Positions 1 through 8,684 of a stretch of DNA of 64,000 nt are shown here, piece after piece (positions within the stretch are counted from its first letter, which is position 1; each line of letters opens with the position of its first letter). Made by a program: the position numbers and the translations under genes. The stretch is from Modicisalibacter sp033446685 (lineage in GTDB: Bacteria; Pseudomonadota; Gammaproteobacteria; Pseudomonadales; Halomonadaceae), in contig NZ_JAWQLY010000003.1 in NCBI RefSeq assembly GCF_033446685.1, positions 186,001 to 250,000 on the forward strand. The letters are read 5' to 3'. The notes beneath the pieces were generated by a model. It was not told where the DNA came from and searched no databases. It was given only the letters and a program-made list of their open reading frames with translations.

Positions 1-858
1 GAGTAGCCGTGCGCCTAGCCGACGCGCGCCCAGCAGCCGTGCGATGGCCGGGGCGGCCAGGCCGATGAAACCCACCACCCCGACCACGCTGACCACGCAG
101 GCGGTGACGAACACCGCCAGGCCCAGGCTGGCCAGGCGCATCTGCTTGAGCGAGACGCCGAGGCTGCGCGCATTGGCGTCGTCGAGCTCGAGGATCGTCA
201 GCGGCTTGATGAGTGCCAGTGTCAGCAGCGTGGCGATCGCCAGGCGCGGCAACAGGTAAGCCACGCCATCCCAGTTGTTCTGCGCAAGCGAGCCGGCACC
301 CCAGATCATCAGGCCCTTGAGCGCCTCCTGATTGAACAGCAGCAGCACCACGCTCAGCGCGCCGAAGTAGAGGTTGACCACCAGCCCGGCGAGCACCACC
401 ACCATCGGCGTCAGCCCGCGTCGCCAGGCCAGCGCGAAGACCAGCCCCATGGCCAGCCCGCCCCCGACCAGCGCGACCCACTCGCGGCCCAGCACCAAAA
501 GCCCCGGGGCGAACAGCGTCGCCGCCAGCAGCGCCAGGTTGGCGCCGCTGGCCACCCCCAGCGTGGTCGGCGCGGCCAGCGGGTTGCGCAGCACCTGCTG
601 CATCAGCACCCCGGCCAGCGCCAGCCCGCCGCCGGCGAGCAGCGCGACGCCGAGCCGCGGCCAGAAGCTGTAATGCGCGACCCACTGGCCGATCCGGCCC
701 TCGCTGGGGGCGAACAGGCCGTGCACGGCATCATTCAGGCCCATCTGGGCGTCCACCGCCAGCCACGCCAGCGCCAGGGTCAGCGCGGCGAACGCGGCGC
801 AGGCGCGTCCCGGGGTGAGCCAGCGGCGCTGCGTCAGGCGGGCGGCGGTCGCTTTCAT
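1..858 (-). CDS. fhuB: FhuB-type ferric-siderophore ABC permease (3' end outside window)
   Basis: Inner-membrane permease of the FecCD/BtuC family that passes ferric hydroxamate into the cytoplasm. The first 286 codons are visible; FhuB proteins are usually about 650 residues (two fused permease halves), so the gene runs off the left edge. Alternating hydrophobic segments and the family-typical stretch RNPLAAPTTLGVASGANLAL (about residues 91-110) identify it, with GVVGFIGLAAPAIARLLG near the visible end. The ATG overlaps the TGA of fhuD (ATGA), so the two are translationally coupled, and fhuC-fhuD-fhuB form one minus-strand operon. Whether it is the double-length FhuB or a single-length permease cannot be seen here. 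Confidence 0.85.
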   Translation of the reverse strand, partial: MKATAARLTQRRWLTPGRACAAFAALTLALAWLAVDAQMGLNDAVHGLFAPSEGRIGQWVAHYSFWPRLGVALLAGGGLALAGVLMQQVLRNPLAAPTTLGVASGANLALLAATLFAPGLLVLGREWVALVGGGLAMGLVFALAWRRGLTPMVVVLAGLVVNLYFGALSVVLLLFNQEALKGLMIWGAGSLAQNNWDGVAYLLPRLAIATLLTLALIKPLTILELDDANARSLGVSLKQMRLASLGLAVFVTACVVSVVGVVGFIGLAAPAIARLLGARRLGARLL

Positions 859-1766
859 GGCGTGTCGCCCTCGTCGCTCATTTCGGCCGCGCGCAGCGCA
901 GCGGCCAGCTGCTCGGCGAAGCGCTGCGCCGAGAGCAGCCCGCCGAAGCTCCATACCGGCGGCAGGGTAACCACCCGCTCGCGGCGCACCGGCTCGAGGT
1001 GACGCCATAGCCCGCTGTCGGCCAGCGCCGCCTCGACGCCGACCGGCAACGGCTCGACCACTACCAGCCGCGCGTCGATGCCCGCCAGTGCCTCGAGGCC
1101 GACCAGCGAGAAGCCCCAGCTGTTGGTGGCGCCGGTCCAGGCGTTGGCGAGCCCCAGCCGGTCGAGCACGGCGTCGTAGAGCGAATGATCGCCGAAGACG
1201 CGCACATGACGGGCGTCCATGAACTGGACCATCAACAGCGGCCGTTCGATCGGCGGCAGGGTGTCGGCCAGCGCCGCGATGCGTGCCTGGCTGTCGGCGA
1301 TCAGCCGCTCGGCGGCCTGGGGGCGCCCGGCGAGCTCGGCGATCTCGCGGGTCGCGGCCAGCAGGTTGGGCCACAGCGGACCCTCGCGGGCATACAGGCC
1401 CACCGTCGCTACCGGGGCGATCTGCGACAGGCGCGATTCCAACGAGGCGAACATCGGCGAGATCAGGATGCGCTCGGGGGCCAGGTCGGCGAGCAGCTCG
1501 AGATTGGGCTGGGCGCGCAGCCCCAGGTCGGCCACCGAGTCGGGGAGTTGGGGCGCGCCGACCCAGTCGCGGTAGGAATCGGTCTGGGCGACGGCAAGCG
1601 GCGTGATGCCGAGCCCCAGCAGGGTCTCGGCGATGGTCCAGTCGATGGTGGCCAGGCGCGGCGGCGCACTCGCGGCTGCCCGAGCCGGCAGCAACGCACA
1701 CAGCAAGGCCAGCAGCAGGACTGCGATCAGCGGCGAAACGGGACGGGTCAGGCGGGCTGGGGACAC
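855..1766 (-). CDS. fhuD: FhuD-type periplasmic siderophore-binding protein
   Basis: Periplasmic binding protein delivering ferric hydroxamate siderophore to the FhuB permease; 303 residues, normal for FhuD. The chosen start is a GTG at 1766, just before a hydrophobic signal peptide (PLIAVLLLALLCALLPARAA). The open frame continues further upstream, but that part lies inside fhuC in another frame and is not coding. Family features include ATIDWTIAETLLGLGITPLA after the signal and a C-terminal WSFGGLLSAQRFAEQLAAAL. No lipobox cysteine is visible, so it is probably soluble. It lies 32 nt after fhuC and overlaps fhuB by 4 nt. The start is the least certain point. Confidence 0.85.
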   Translation of the reverse strand: MSPARLTRPVSPLIAVLLLALLCALLPARAAASAPPRLATIDWTIAETLLGLGITPLAVAQTDSYRDWVGAPQLPDSVADLGLRAQPNLELLADLAPERILISPMFASLESRLSQIAPVATVGLYAREGPLWPNLLAATREIAELAGRPQAAERLIADSQARIAALADTLPPIERPLLMVQFMDARHVRVFGDHSLYDAVLDRLGLANAWTGATNSWGFSLVGLEALAGIDARLVVVEPLPVGVEAALADSGLWRHLEPVRRERVVTLPPVWSFGGLLSAQRFAEQLAAALRAAEMSDEGDTP

Positions 1767-1798
1767 TCGGGCTCCGAAGCCGGTTCGACGATCGGGGC

Positions 1799-2566
1799 TC
1801 AATGCAGCACGGCGATCGGATGATCGCCGCCGGGGTGGGCCATCACCCGCATCGGAATGCCGTAGATCGCCTCGAGGGTGGCGTCGCACATCAGCTCGCT
1901 GGGCGCGCCCTGGGCGAGCAGCCGGCCGCTGTGCAGGGCGATGAGATGATCGCAGTAGCGGGCGGCCATGTTGACGTCGTGCAGGACGATGATCACCCCC
2001 AGCTTCAGTTCGTGGCAGAGCTTGCGGATCAGCGCCAGCACCTCGACCTGATGAGCGATGTCGAGCGCCGCCAACGGCTCGTCGAGCAGCAGGAAGCGGC
2101 TGCCCTGGGCGATCAGCATCGCCAGCCACACGCGCTGGCGCTCGCCGCCGGAGAGCGTGTCGACCAGCCGGTCGGCGAACGCCTCGGTATGGGTCAGCGC
2201 GATGGCGCGCTCGATCTGGCGTTGGTCCTCGTCGCTCATGCGCCCCAGCAGGCCGTGCCAGGGGTAGCGGCCGAACGCCACCAGCTCGCGGCCGGTCAGC
2301 GCCTCGGCGCCGGGCAGATGCTGCGGCAGGTAGGCGACCTGGCGGGCGAATTCGCGATTGCCCCAGTTGGCCAGCGGCCGTCCGTCGAGCTGGATCTCGC
2401 CCTGGCTGGCGCCCTGCTGCTGGGCGAGCAGCTTGAGCAGCGTCGACTTGCCCGAGCCGTTATGGCCGATCAGGCCGTAGACCCGGCCCTCGTCGAAACG
2501 CAGGTCGGTGGGCTCCAGCAGGGTTTTGCCATTGATCGCGAAGCTGGCGGCATTGACTTGGAACAT
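1799..2566 (-). CDS. fhuC: FhuC-type siderophore ABC transporter ATPase
   Basis: Cytoplasmic ATPase of the ferric hydroxamate importer, 255 residues. The Walker A motif GHNGSGKST, the ABC signature LSGGERQRV and the Walker B region FLLLDEPLAALD are all intact, followed by the switch histidine (VLHDVN). It is the first gene of the fhuCDB operon. A Fur-like sequence lies about 90-110 nt upstream and a 12-bp perfect inverted repeat sits in the presumed leader. Its position next to iucABCD suggests it imports the aerobactin-type product of that operon. The family call is certain; the exact ligand is inferred. Confidence 0.92.
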   Translation of the reverse strand: MFQVNAASFAINGKTLLEPTDLRFDEGRVYGLIGHNGSGKSTLLKLLAQQQGASQGEIQLDGRPLANWGNREFARQVAYLPQHLPGAEALTGRELVAFGRYPWHGLLGRMSDEDQRQIERAIALTHTEAFADRLVDTLSGGERQRVWLAMLIAQGSRFLLLDEPLAALDIAHQVEVLALIRKLCHELKLGVIIVLHDVNMAARYCDHLIALHSGRLLAQGAPSELMCDATLEAIYGIPMRVMAHPGGDHPIAVLH

Positions 2567-2595
2567 GACGAACTCCGCAAGCGGACGGGCGGGGC

Positions 2596-2637
2596 GGGAC
2601 GCTGGCGATGCATCCGATGCGCGCGCGCCAGCGTCCC
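2596..2637 (-). promoter_or_regulatory. 12-bp perfect inverted repeat in the fhuC leader
   Basis: The arms GGGACGCTGGCG (2596-2607) and CGCCAGCGTCCC (2626-2637) are perfectly complementary around an 18-nt loop. The hairpin lies between the Fur-like box and the fhuC start, so it would be in the fhuC 5' leader and also downstream of iucD. No U-run follows on either strand, so it is not a standard intrinsic terminator. It could partly terminate or stabilise readthrough from iucD. Confidence 0.45.
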
Positions 2638-2655
2638 GAGCCGCAGAGGTTAAAT

Positions 2656-2676
2656 TAAATACGAATTGTTATCAAT
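2656..2676 (-). promoter_or_regulatory. Fur-like box upstream of fhuC
   Basis: On the minus strand the segment reads ATTGATAACAATTCGTATTT, an AT-rich imperfect palindrome resembling the Fur consensus GATAATGATAATCATTATC. It stands out from the GC-rich surroundings and lies between iucD and fhuC, fitting iron repression of the uptake operon. Confidence 0.6.
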
Positions 2677-2690
2677 GGTCGCCCGGCGCG

Positions 2691-4013
2691 CTAGATCGCC
2701 CGTGCCCAGGCGCTGCGTTCGGCGAGCGGCTGCCAGGCGATCGGCCCGGCCTCGTCGCCGAGATCGAATACCTCGCGACCGCAGGCATGATTGAGGATCG
2801 TCGCCGAGCGCCAGGCCATCAGCGAGAGTTGCGGCTCGGCGATGCCATGGCTGTGGCGGCCGGCATTGACGGCGTAGAGCCGATGGTCCGCCGGGCCATC
2901 CCAGCGGGTCTCGAAATGCGCGCCGAGCACCAGCTCGCCGCGCGCGTCGCGTTCCAGGCGTCCGGCCAGCGGCGCCAGGCACTCGGGCAGCGTCGTGGCG
3001 AAACCGGTGGCGAAGATCACCACGTCGGCGTCGAAGACCTCGCGCTCGCCGCCCAGGCCATGCTCGCTGGTCAGCCGGTAACCGGGGCCATGGCGGGTCA
3101 GCGCGGTGGCCTGGCGATGCGGCAGCAGCCGCGCCCAGCGCGCCTCGCCGAGCACGTCGAAGCGGTGATAGAGCTCGCGATACAGCGTTTGCAGGGCGGC
3201 CGGGGTGATGCCGTCGCTGGCCAGTTTCTGGGCGGCGACTTCCTGCTCGCGGATCGACCCGGGCAGGCCGTGGAAGCCGCGGGTGTACTCGGGGGTGAAG
3301 TACTCGTTGGTGAAGGCGGTCTCGTCGAGCGGCTGGAAGTTGCGCCGCCGCGACAGCCAGTTGAGCTCGCCGGGCTGGCCCCAGTGACCGCGCAGGGCAT
3401 TGATGAAGATGTCCGCGCCGCTCTGCCCGCCACCCACGATCGCCACCCGCTTGCCGGTGAAGTCGCGCTCGGCATGGGCGATCTCGGCGGCATGCAGGCA
3501 CTGCGGGCCGCGCAGCGCCTCGGCGAAGGGCGGCAGCCACGGCGTCTTGCCGGTGCCCAGGCACAGGTGGCGGGCGCGGTAGCTGCCGCGATCGCAGGAC
3601 AGTCGGAAGCCGTGGCGGTCGAGGCCGACTTCGCGCACCGCGTTGCCGGTCTCGACCGAGCTCAGTCGCCCGCCCACCCAGCGCAGGTAGTCGGAGAACT
3701 CGGCGCGGCTCAGGGTCGGCAGCTCGGCGTTGACGAAGCGATAGAAGCGCCGATGGCAGACCAGGTAGTTGAGGAACGAATGCGGGCTGTCGGGGGCCAC
3801 CGCGGTGACCAGGTCCTTGAGGAAGCCGGTCTGCAGGTGGGTGTCGGGCAGCAGCATGCCGGGATGCCAGCTGAGCGTCTCCCTGCGCTCGAAGAAGCGC
3901 GTGCGCAGCGTCGGCACGTGGCTGTCGGCGAGCGCGGCGATGCTCAGGTTGAACGGACCGGCGCCCAGGCCGGCGAGGTCGAAAGCGGCATGGTGAAGGG
4001 GCATGTCAGGCAT
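2691..4013 (-). CDS. iucD: L-lysine N6-monooxygenase (IucD-type)
   Basis: Flavin enzyme that hydroxylates the side-chain amine of lysine (or ornithine), the first step of hydroxamate siderophore synthesis. It has 440 residues, as in IucD. The FAD motif GLGAGPFNLSIAAL is near the N-terminus, the NADPH-binding VAIVGGGQSGADIF is mid-protein and ATGF is near the C-terminus. The start at 4013 is preferred because AAGGAGG sits 6 nt upstream; this start overlaps the iucC stop. It is the last gene of iucABCD, in the same order as the aerobactin operon. Lysine rather than ornithine is inferred from that gene order. Confidence 0.92.
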   Translation of the reverse strand: MPDMPLHHAAFDLAGLGAGPFNLSIAALADSHVPTLRTRFFERRETLSWHPGMLLPDTHLQTGFLKDLVTAVAPDSPHSFLNYLVCHRRFYRFVNAELPTLSRAEFSDYLRWVGGRLSSVETGNAVREVGLDRHGFRLSCDRGSYRARHLCLGTGKTPWLPPFAEALRGPQCLHAAEIAHAERDFTGKRVAIVGGGQSGADIFINALRGHWGQPGELNWLSRRRNFQPLDETAFTNEYFTPEYTRGFHGLPGSIREQEVAAQKLASDGITPAALQTLYRELYHRFDVLGEARWARLLPHRQATALTRHGPGYRLTSEHGLGGEREVFDADVVIFATGFATTLPECLAPLAGRLERDARGELVLGAHFETRWDGPADHRLYAVNAGRHSHGIAEPQLSLMAWRSATILNHACGREVFDLGDEAGPIAWQPLAERSAWARAI

Positions 4014-5805
4014 CCAGCACCTCCTTGTGGGACGTTTGAGCACAGGCGTGATGCAACGGGTTGGCGACCGTCAGCCGCATCTCGGCGAGCATCCGCTCGG
4101 CGGCATGGTCGGTGGCGTGCAGGAACTTCGCGCGGTTGAGGGTCAGGCGCAGGATGCGCGGAGCGAACAGGTCGAAGCGCGCAAAGCGCTCGGCGAGCTC
4201 GGGGTGGCGCGCGGCATAGCGCTCGAGCACTGCGCCGCACAACCGGTAGAAGCGCGTCTCGTCGACGCCGCAGGCCGCGGCCAGCGGGGCGATGAAGCGC
4301 AGCGTAGTGACGAAGTGGCCGGTCTGCAGGTCGTGGATCAGCTTGTCGGGCGGCAGGCGCACGGTGACGCGCTTGAGCGCTTCGGGCAGGTCGGCGGCTT
4401 CGGCGAACTCCTCGTCGACCAGCCGCAGGTCGCCCTGGAAGTCCTTCAGCGCCAGGCGGTGGGGCACCCCGTCGCGCAGGATCACGGTGAGGTTCTGGCC
4501 GTGGGCGATCAGCGACACGCCATAGCGGCACATCAGGTGCCACATCGGCACCAGGGTGGCCTCGAACAGCCGGGTCAGCCAGCGGTCCGCGGTGATGCCG
4601 GAGGCGTCGATGTAGGCGGCCAGCCACGGCCGGCCGTGTTCGTCGCACTGCATCAACTCGGCCATCAGCAGCGCCTGTTCGTCGTCGCCCAGGCGCGGCG
4701 CCAGCGATTCGCGCCAGATCACCCCGAACAGCTCGTGATAGCGATAGGGCGCGGCCTCCAGGCGCGCGTACTGGTCATGCGGCAGCACCGCGGCGGCCGG
4801 CTCGGCGAGGATCTCGAGCCCGGCGCCGGCGAGCTCGGGGTCGTCGGTCGCGCGCGCCTTGAGCCACTGCGAGGCGGCCGGCCCGGCGAGCAAGAAGCGC
4901 CCGGGAATACCGCGATAGCAGGAGGTGTTCATGATCGTCAGCGGCAGCTTGATGTCGTAGCCGGCGCGGGGGCGGCTGACGTTGGTCAGGGTGCGCAGCG
5001 ACTGCTGGGCGACATACTCGTCGCCGAATTCGCCGAGATAGACCAGCCGGGCGTGGGCGATGTCGCCGACATGCAGCGGCCCCAGGACCTGCTGCCACTG
5101 CCAGGGATGGACCGGCAGCAGGCGATACTCGGCCGGGTAGGCGACCCGCTCGGCGAGCGCCTGGCGCAGCCGCGCGTGCTCATGGGCCGAGAGTGCCGCG
5201 TCGAGCAGCTCGCGGCTGTCGATGGCGATGCCGCCGCTATCCAGCGCGGCGTCGGCGACGGCCACCCAGCCCAGCCGGAAGCGCCCGCCGTGCTCCGGCG
5301 CGTAGCGCGCCAGCGCTTCGAGCCCCCAGCCGCGCCGGCCCTTGTTGAACAAAAACTTGGGATGGCCGTCGAGCAGCCGCTGCCGTTCGGGCTCGGCCAG
5401 GCGGATGGCGGCGTCGGCACTCAGCCCGCGGCGGGCCTCGCGCAGCTGGCAGTCGGCGCGCAGGGTGGCGAACAGGTCCTCGAGATGCTCGGCGACCTGG
5501 CCGTCGTGCATGCCCAGTGCCGGGGCCAGGGCGAGCAGGAAATCGGCGGCCTCCGGGCGTTCGCCGGGCGGCGGCGCCAGGCTCTGCGGGTCGACCATTG
5601 GCTGGCCCCATAGATTGAGGCGGGCCCGGTAACGCCACACGCTGGCCGCGCCCAACTCGAGACGGTAGCCGTCGTCTTCGCCGTCTTCGTCGTCAGCGGT
5701 GGGCGCGAGGATCTGCTCGTAGCTGAGCTCACCGATCATCTTGGCGATCAACGCACGGTTGGCGGCCGGCCAGTGGCGCGCCAGGGCGGCGTCCAGGGTC
5801 TGCAT
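4006..5805 (-). CDS. iucC: IucC-type NRPS-independent siderophore synthetase
   Basis: ATP-dependent NIS synthetase that joins the second N-acetyl-N-hydroxylysine to the citrate intermediate in aerobactin synthesis. The 599 residues compare with about 580 for IucC. Characteristic stretches are GHPKFLFNKGRRGWG (ATP-binding region), LPVHPWQWQQV, NTSCYRGIPGRF, and DFQGDLRLVDEEF near the C-terminus. These match IucC more closely than IucA. The ATG at 5805 overlaps the iucB stop, with GGAGG a few bases upstream. The in-frame GTG one codon earlier is an alternative start. Confidence 0.93.
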   Translation of the reverse strand: MQTLDAALARHWPAANRALIAKMIGELSYEQILAPTADDEDGEDDGYRLELGAASVWRYRARLNLWGQPMVDPQSLAPPPGERPEAADFLLALAPALGMHDGQVAEHLEDLFATLRADCQLREARRGLSADAAIRLAEPERQRLLDGHPKFLFNKGRRGWGLEALARYAPEHGGRFRLGWVAVADAALDSGGIAIDSRELLDAALSAHEHARLRQALAERVAYPAEYRLLPVHPWQWQQVLGPLHVGDIAHARLVYLGEFGDEYVAQQSLRTLTNVSRPRAGYDIKLPLTIMNTSCYRGIPGRFLLAGPAASQWLKARATDDPELAGAGLEILAEPAAAVLPHDQYARLEAAPYRYHELFGVIWRESLAPRLGDDEQALLMAELMQCDEHGRPWLAAYIDASGITADRWLTRLFEATLVPMWHLMCRYGVSLIAHGQNLTVILRDGVPHRLALKDFQGDLRLVDEEFAEAADLPEALKRVTVRLPPDKLIHDLQTGHFVTTLRFIAPLAAACGVDETRFYRLCGAVLERYAARHPELAERFARFDLFAPRILRLTLNRAKFLHATDHAAERMLAEMRLTVANPLHHACAQTSHKEVLDA

Positions 5806-6740
5806 CACATCACCTCCGCGAAGAACCGTTCGCGCCGGCCCATGACCAGCGTGGCGCGCTTGTGGGGAAAGTCGAAGTCGCGCTGCGCGTGCAGCCCCAG
5901 GCGCTCGAGGTGGCGAAACAGCCGGGCGTTGTCATGGCGCGGTTCGAGCACCAGCCGGCGGGTGCGCGGTTCGGCGAGGTAGGCGTAGTGCGACAGCCCG
6001 GCGAGCCAGGCGTCGACGAAGCGCGCGCCGCGGAACTGCTGCTCGCCGACCAGCAGGTGCAGGCCGCGATCGAAGGCCTCCCAGGGGTAATAGGGGGCGA
6101 GGCGATCCTCGGCCGCCCAGTAGAGTTCGAAGTAACCGAACGCTTGGCCGTCGAACTCGCCGATCAGCGGCAGGGTGTGGGCGTCGGCCAGCCGTGCTTC
6201 GACGAACGCCGCCAGCTCGTCGCGGGACCAGGCCTGTTCCCAGAACTCGGCGACCCGTGGCAGGTGCATCCAGCGCACGAAGCGCTCCAGGTCGCGCTCG
6301 GGATCGATGACGCGCAGCGAGAAGACCCGCCCCAGCTCGGGTACGGCGCGCCGGTAGACCTCGCCGTGGGGCTTGGGCGGGCGTCGCGGGTGGCCGAGGC
6401 CGGGATCGAAGCGGGTGGCGGCGGGATCGGCGGCGGTATGCCGCAGCCAGTGCCAGGGCTGCTGGTAGAAGGCCGCGCGATGCACCTGCGGGCTGCCCAG
6501 CGCGGCGCACAGCGGTGCCCAGTCGGGGTGGGCGCGCCAGGCCTCGTCGAGGATCAGCGTGGAGAGCTGGCGGCGTTCGGCGAACAGCGCGTCGAGATGA
6601 GCGACCAGCGAGGTCGGTAGGCTCGCGGGGCAGGCCAGCGTGGCGGCGCCGTCCGGCCGTTCGGTCAAGGTCGCGGCGGCGGCGCTGTCGCCGACTGCGC
6701 GCGCGGTATCGGCGGCGGGGCTCGTGAGGGTCGCGGTCAT
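5805..6740 (-). CDS. iucB: IucB-type N6-hydroxylysine O/N-acetyltransferase
   Basis: GNAT-fold acetyltransferase that acetylates N6-hydroxylysine to the hydroxamate; 311 residues, close to the usual size of IucB. The C-terminal half carries the family pattern: FSLRVIDPERDLERFVRWM, then EFDGQAFGYFELYWAAEDR, then RGLHLLVGEQQFRG. The ATG at 6740 overlaps the TGA of iucA (ATGA). The frame stays open upstream into iucA but that part is a shadow. The N-terminal 40 residues are rich in Ala and Thr and look poorly conserved. Confidence 0.92.
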   Translation of the reverse strand: MTATLTSPAADTARAVGDSAAAATLTERPDGAATLACPASLPTSLVAHLDALFAERRQLSTLILDEAWRAHPDWAPLCAALGSPQVHRAAFYQQPWHWLRHTAADPAATRFDPGLGHPRRPPKPHGEVYRRAVPELGRVFSLRVIDPERDLERFVRWMHLPRVAEFWEQAWSRDELAAFVEARLADAHTLPLIGEFDGQAFGYFELYWAAEDRLAPYYPWEAFDRGLHLLVGEQQFRGARFVDAWLAGLSHYAYLAEPRTRRLVLEPRHDNARLFRHLERLGLHAQRDFDFPHKRATLVMGRRERFFAEVM

Positions 6741-8581
6741 GCCAGGGCTCCTTGGCGCAATGGATGGTCGGGAACGTGATCGCCGGCGTCGCCGACGAGC
6801 GGGTTGGCGAGCGGGCGGTAGAGGCGTGCCGGGTCGCTCAGGGTGGCCTCGTTGACGCCGCTCAGGTAGCAGAAGAAATTGCCCTTGGCGTCGAGGGTCG
6901 GCGCGCTGAGGACGTGCTCGAGACAGTCGAGATCGCCGACCAGGCGCTCGCGCAGGGTGCCCAGGTGATCGCGCAGGTCGTCGAGCAGCAGGCGCTCGTC
7001 GATCAGGCCGTCGGCGGCCAGCGCGCTGGTCACCGCGAAGGTCGAGTTGATCAGCAGGTAGTAGGGGAAGTAGCGGCGCACCGTCTCCCGCGTCCACAGG
7101 TTCTCGGGCGGCGCGTCGACCAGTTCGAAATGCCGGGCGAGAAAGTGCTGGGTGACGCCGCTGCCCTGGCAGTCGCGGTAGTACATGCCGACCGGCCAGC
7201 CGTCCTCGAGGCGCAGGACGATGTTCTGCTGGTGGGCGAGCAGGGCGATGCCGTCCTCCACCAGCAGGCCGAACAGCGGCGTGAGCACGCGCTCGCAGTA
7301 GGCCGCGAACCAGCCGCGGGCGGTCTCGGCGAGCGGCGCCGCAGCGCCGGGCGCCGCTGCGCGTTCACCGGCCAGCGTCACCAGGCGCGCGCCGAGCAGG
7401 CTCAGGCCGGCCTGGTCGAAGGGCTGCTGGGTGAGCGTGGCAAGTACCGGCGTCTCGCCGTCCGCGGCGTCGGCCAGCGGGTTCTCGCGCAGCACCGCCA
7501 GACTCTCCGGGTCGGTATCGCCGCAGGCGTTGCGCCAGCCCAGCCAGGCCGGCTCCTGCATCACCGCGAAGCCCGGGAAGCGCCGCGCGGTGTCGAGTTC
7601 GCGCATCCAGGCATCGAGACGCACGCCGCGGGTGACCTCCTTTTCGCTGAGCAGGCGCAGCGAATTGGTCAGCCGCGCCGACAGCGAGCCCTTGACCATC
7701 CAGGGCGCGCCGGGGGCGTAGAGCGAGCGGTGCGACGAGGTCGGGTACCACTCGGTCTCGCTCTCGCCCAGCCATACCAGGCGGCAATCGGCCTCCATGG
7801 CGCGCACGCAGGGCTGCCGGCGCAACTGGCCGGCCTGCCAGGGGTGCATGGGCAACGGCGTGAACCCGGTGGGCAGCTCGCCGGCGAGCGATTCGGGCAG
7901 CAGCTCGCGGGCCAGCTCCCCGGCGGACTGGGGCCGGCTCGAGGAAGACACTAGCGCGCGCGGCGCCACGGCCCACCAGGCCAGCGCCACCCGGGCGCGG
8001 TGCTCGGGGCAGTAGCGACGCGCCTGCTCGGCGTCGAACGGTGCCCGCGACTTGGGCGCAGGATGAAAGGCGTGGCCGGCCAGCAGGCCCTGCTCGGCCT
8101 CGGCGAAGGTGAGCGGGCCGTACTGCAGGTGGTCGAGGTCGTCGCGCTCGGCAAGGCTCTGGTGGGTGTTGGCGCGGCTCTCGAGCACCCGCTGTTGAAA
8201 CGTCTCGCGCTGCTCGGCATCGAGCGGGCCGACCAGGGCGGCGGTGGCCAGCACCTGCTCGAGCAGCGTGGCGAAGTCCAGCGGCTGCGCGGTGGCGTCG
8301 TGGCCATGGGCGGCGAAGTAGGCCGGCCACAGGAAGCGACACTCACCGCTGGCGCTGATGTGGCGCAGGCGCAGCCAGATCACGCCTGCCGTGACCGGCA
8401 AGCGAATGACCGGCCCGCTGGCGGTCTGCAGCCGCTGCCAGCCCCCGGTCTCGCGCAGCAGGGCGTTGCAGAAACAGCTGGCCGGCAGGTCGTTGCGGGT
8501 ATCGACGCGCCAGCTGGCGATGTCGCTCGGGGCGAGCGCCTGGGCATGGCCGGTGGCCGTCGCGAGTCGGGGATGAGTCAT
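6737..8581 (-). CDS. iucA: IucA-type NRPS-independent siderophore synthetase
   Basis: NIS synthetase that starts aerobactin assembly by coupling citrate to N-acetyl-N-hydroxylysine; 614 residues, slightly longer than typical IucA. Recognisable IucA segments are SCFCNALLRETGGW at the N-terminus, GHAFHPAPKSRAPFD (ATP-binding), PTSSHRSLYAPGAPWMVKGS, LLAHQQNIVLRLEDG, and KGNFFCYLSGVNEATLSDPA near the C-terminus. A good ribosome site (AGGAG, 6-nt spacing) precedes the ATG at 8581. It heads a tightly overlapping four-gene operon and has a Fur-like box about 45 nt upstream. Confidence 0.93.
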   Translation of the reverse strand: MTHPRLATATGHAQALAPSDIASWRVDTRNDLPASCFCNALLRETGGWQRLQTASGPVIRLPVTAGVIWLRLRHISASGECRFLWPAYFAAHGHDATAQPLDFATLLEQVLATAALVGPLDAEQRETFQQRVLESRANTHQSLAERDDLDHLQYGPLTFAEAEQGLLAGHAFHPAPKSRAPFDAEQARRYCPEHRARVALAWWAVAPRALVSSSSRPQSAGELARELLPESLAGELPTGFTPLPMHPWQAGQLRRQPCVRAMEADCRLVWLGESETEWYPTSSHRSLYAPGAPWMVKGSLSARLTNSLRLLSEKEVTRGVRLDAWMRELDTARRFPGFAVMQEPAWLGWRNACGDTDPESLAVLRENPLADAADGETPVLATLTQQPFDQAGLSLLGARLVTLAGERAAAPGAAAPLAETARGWFAAYCERVLTPLFGLLVEDGIALLAHQQNIVLRLEDGWPVGMYYRDCQGSGVTQHFLARHFELVDAPPENLWTRETVRRYFPYYLLINSTFAVTSALAADGLIDERLLLDDLRDHLGTLRERLVGDLDCLEHVLSAPTLDAKGNFFCYLSGVNEATLSDPARLYRPLANPLVGDAGDHVPDHPLRQGALA

Positions 8582-8620
8582 CGCAGGCTCCTGATGGTTA
8601 GTGACATGGTCACCATTGGC

Positions 8621-8640
8621 GAATGGGAATCGTTAACTAT
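8621..8640 (-). promoter_or_regulatory. Fur-like box upstream of iucABCD
   Basis: On the minus strand the segment reads TAGTTAACGATTCCCATTC, a partial match to the Fur consensus. It lies in the 103-nt gap between the exporter gene and iucA with AT-rich promoter-like sequence around it. The match is weaker than the boxes near 9,919 and 61,600. Confidence 0.5.
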
Positions 8641-8684
8641 TAAGCTGAAAATCGAATTATGCCTGTTGCGTTCCTGAACGGGAG

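Noticed and set aside
2508..5613. Very long plus-strand open frames opposite iucD and iucC
   Set aside because: High-GC shadows: the minus-strand products are clear IucD and IucC, and the plus-strand translations are repetitive Gln/Ala/Gly text without motifs.
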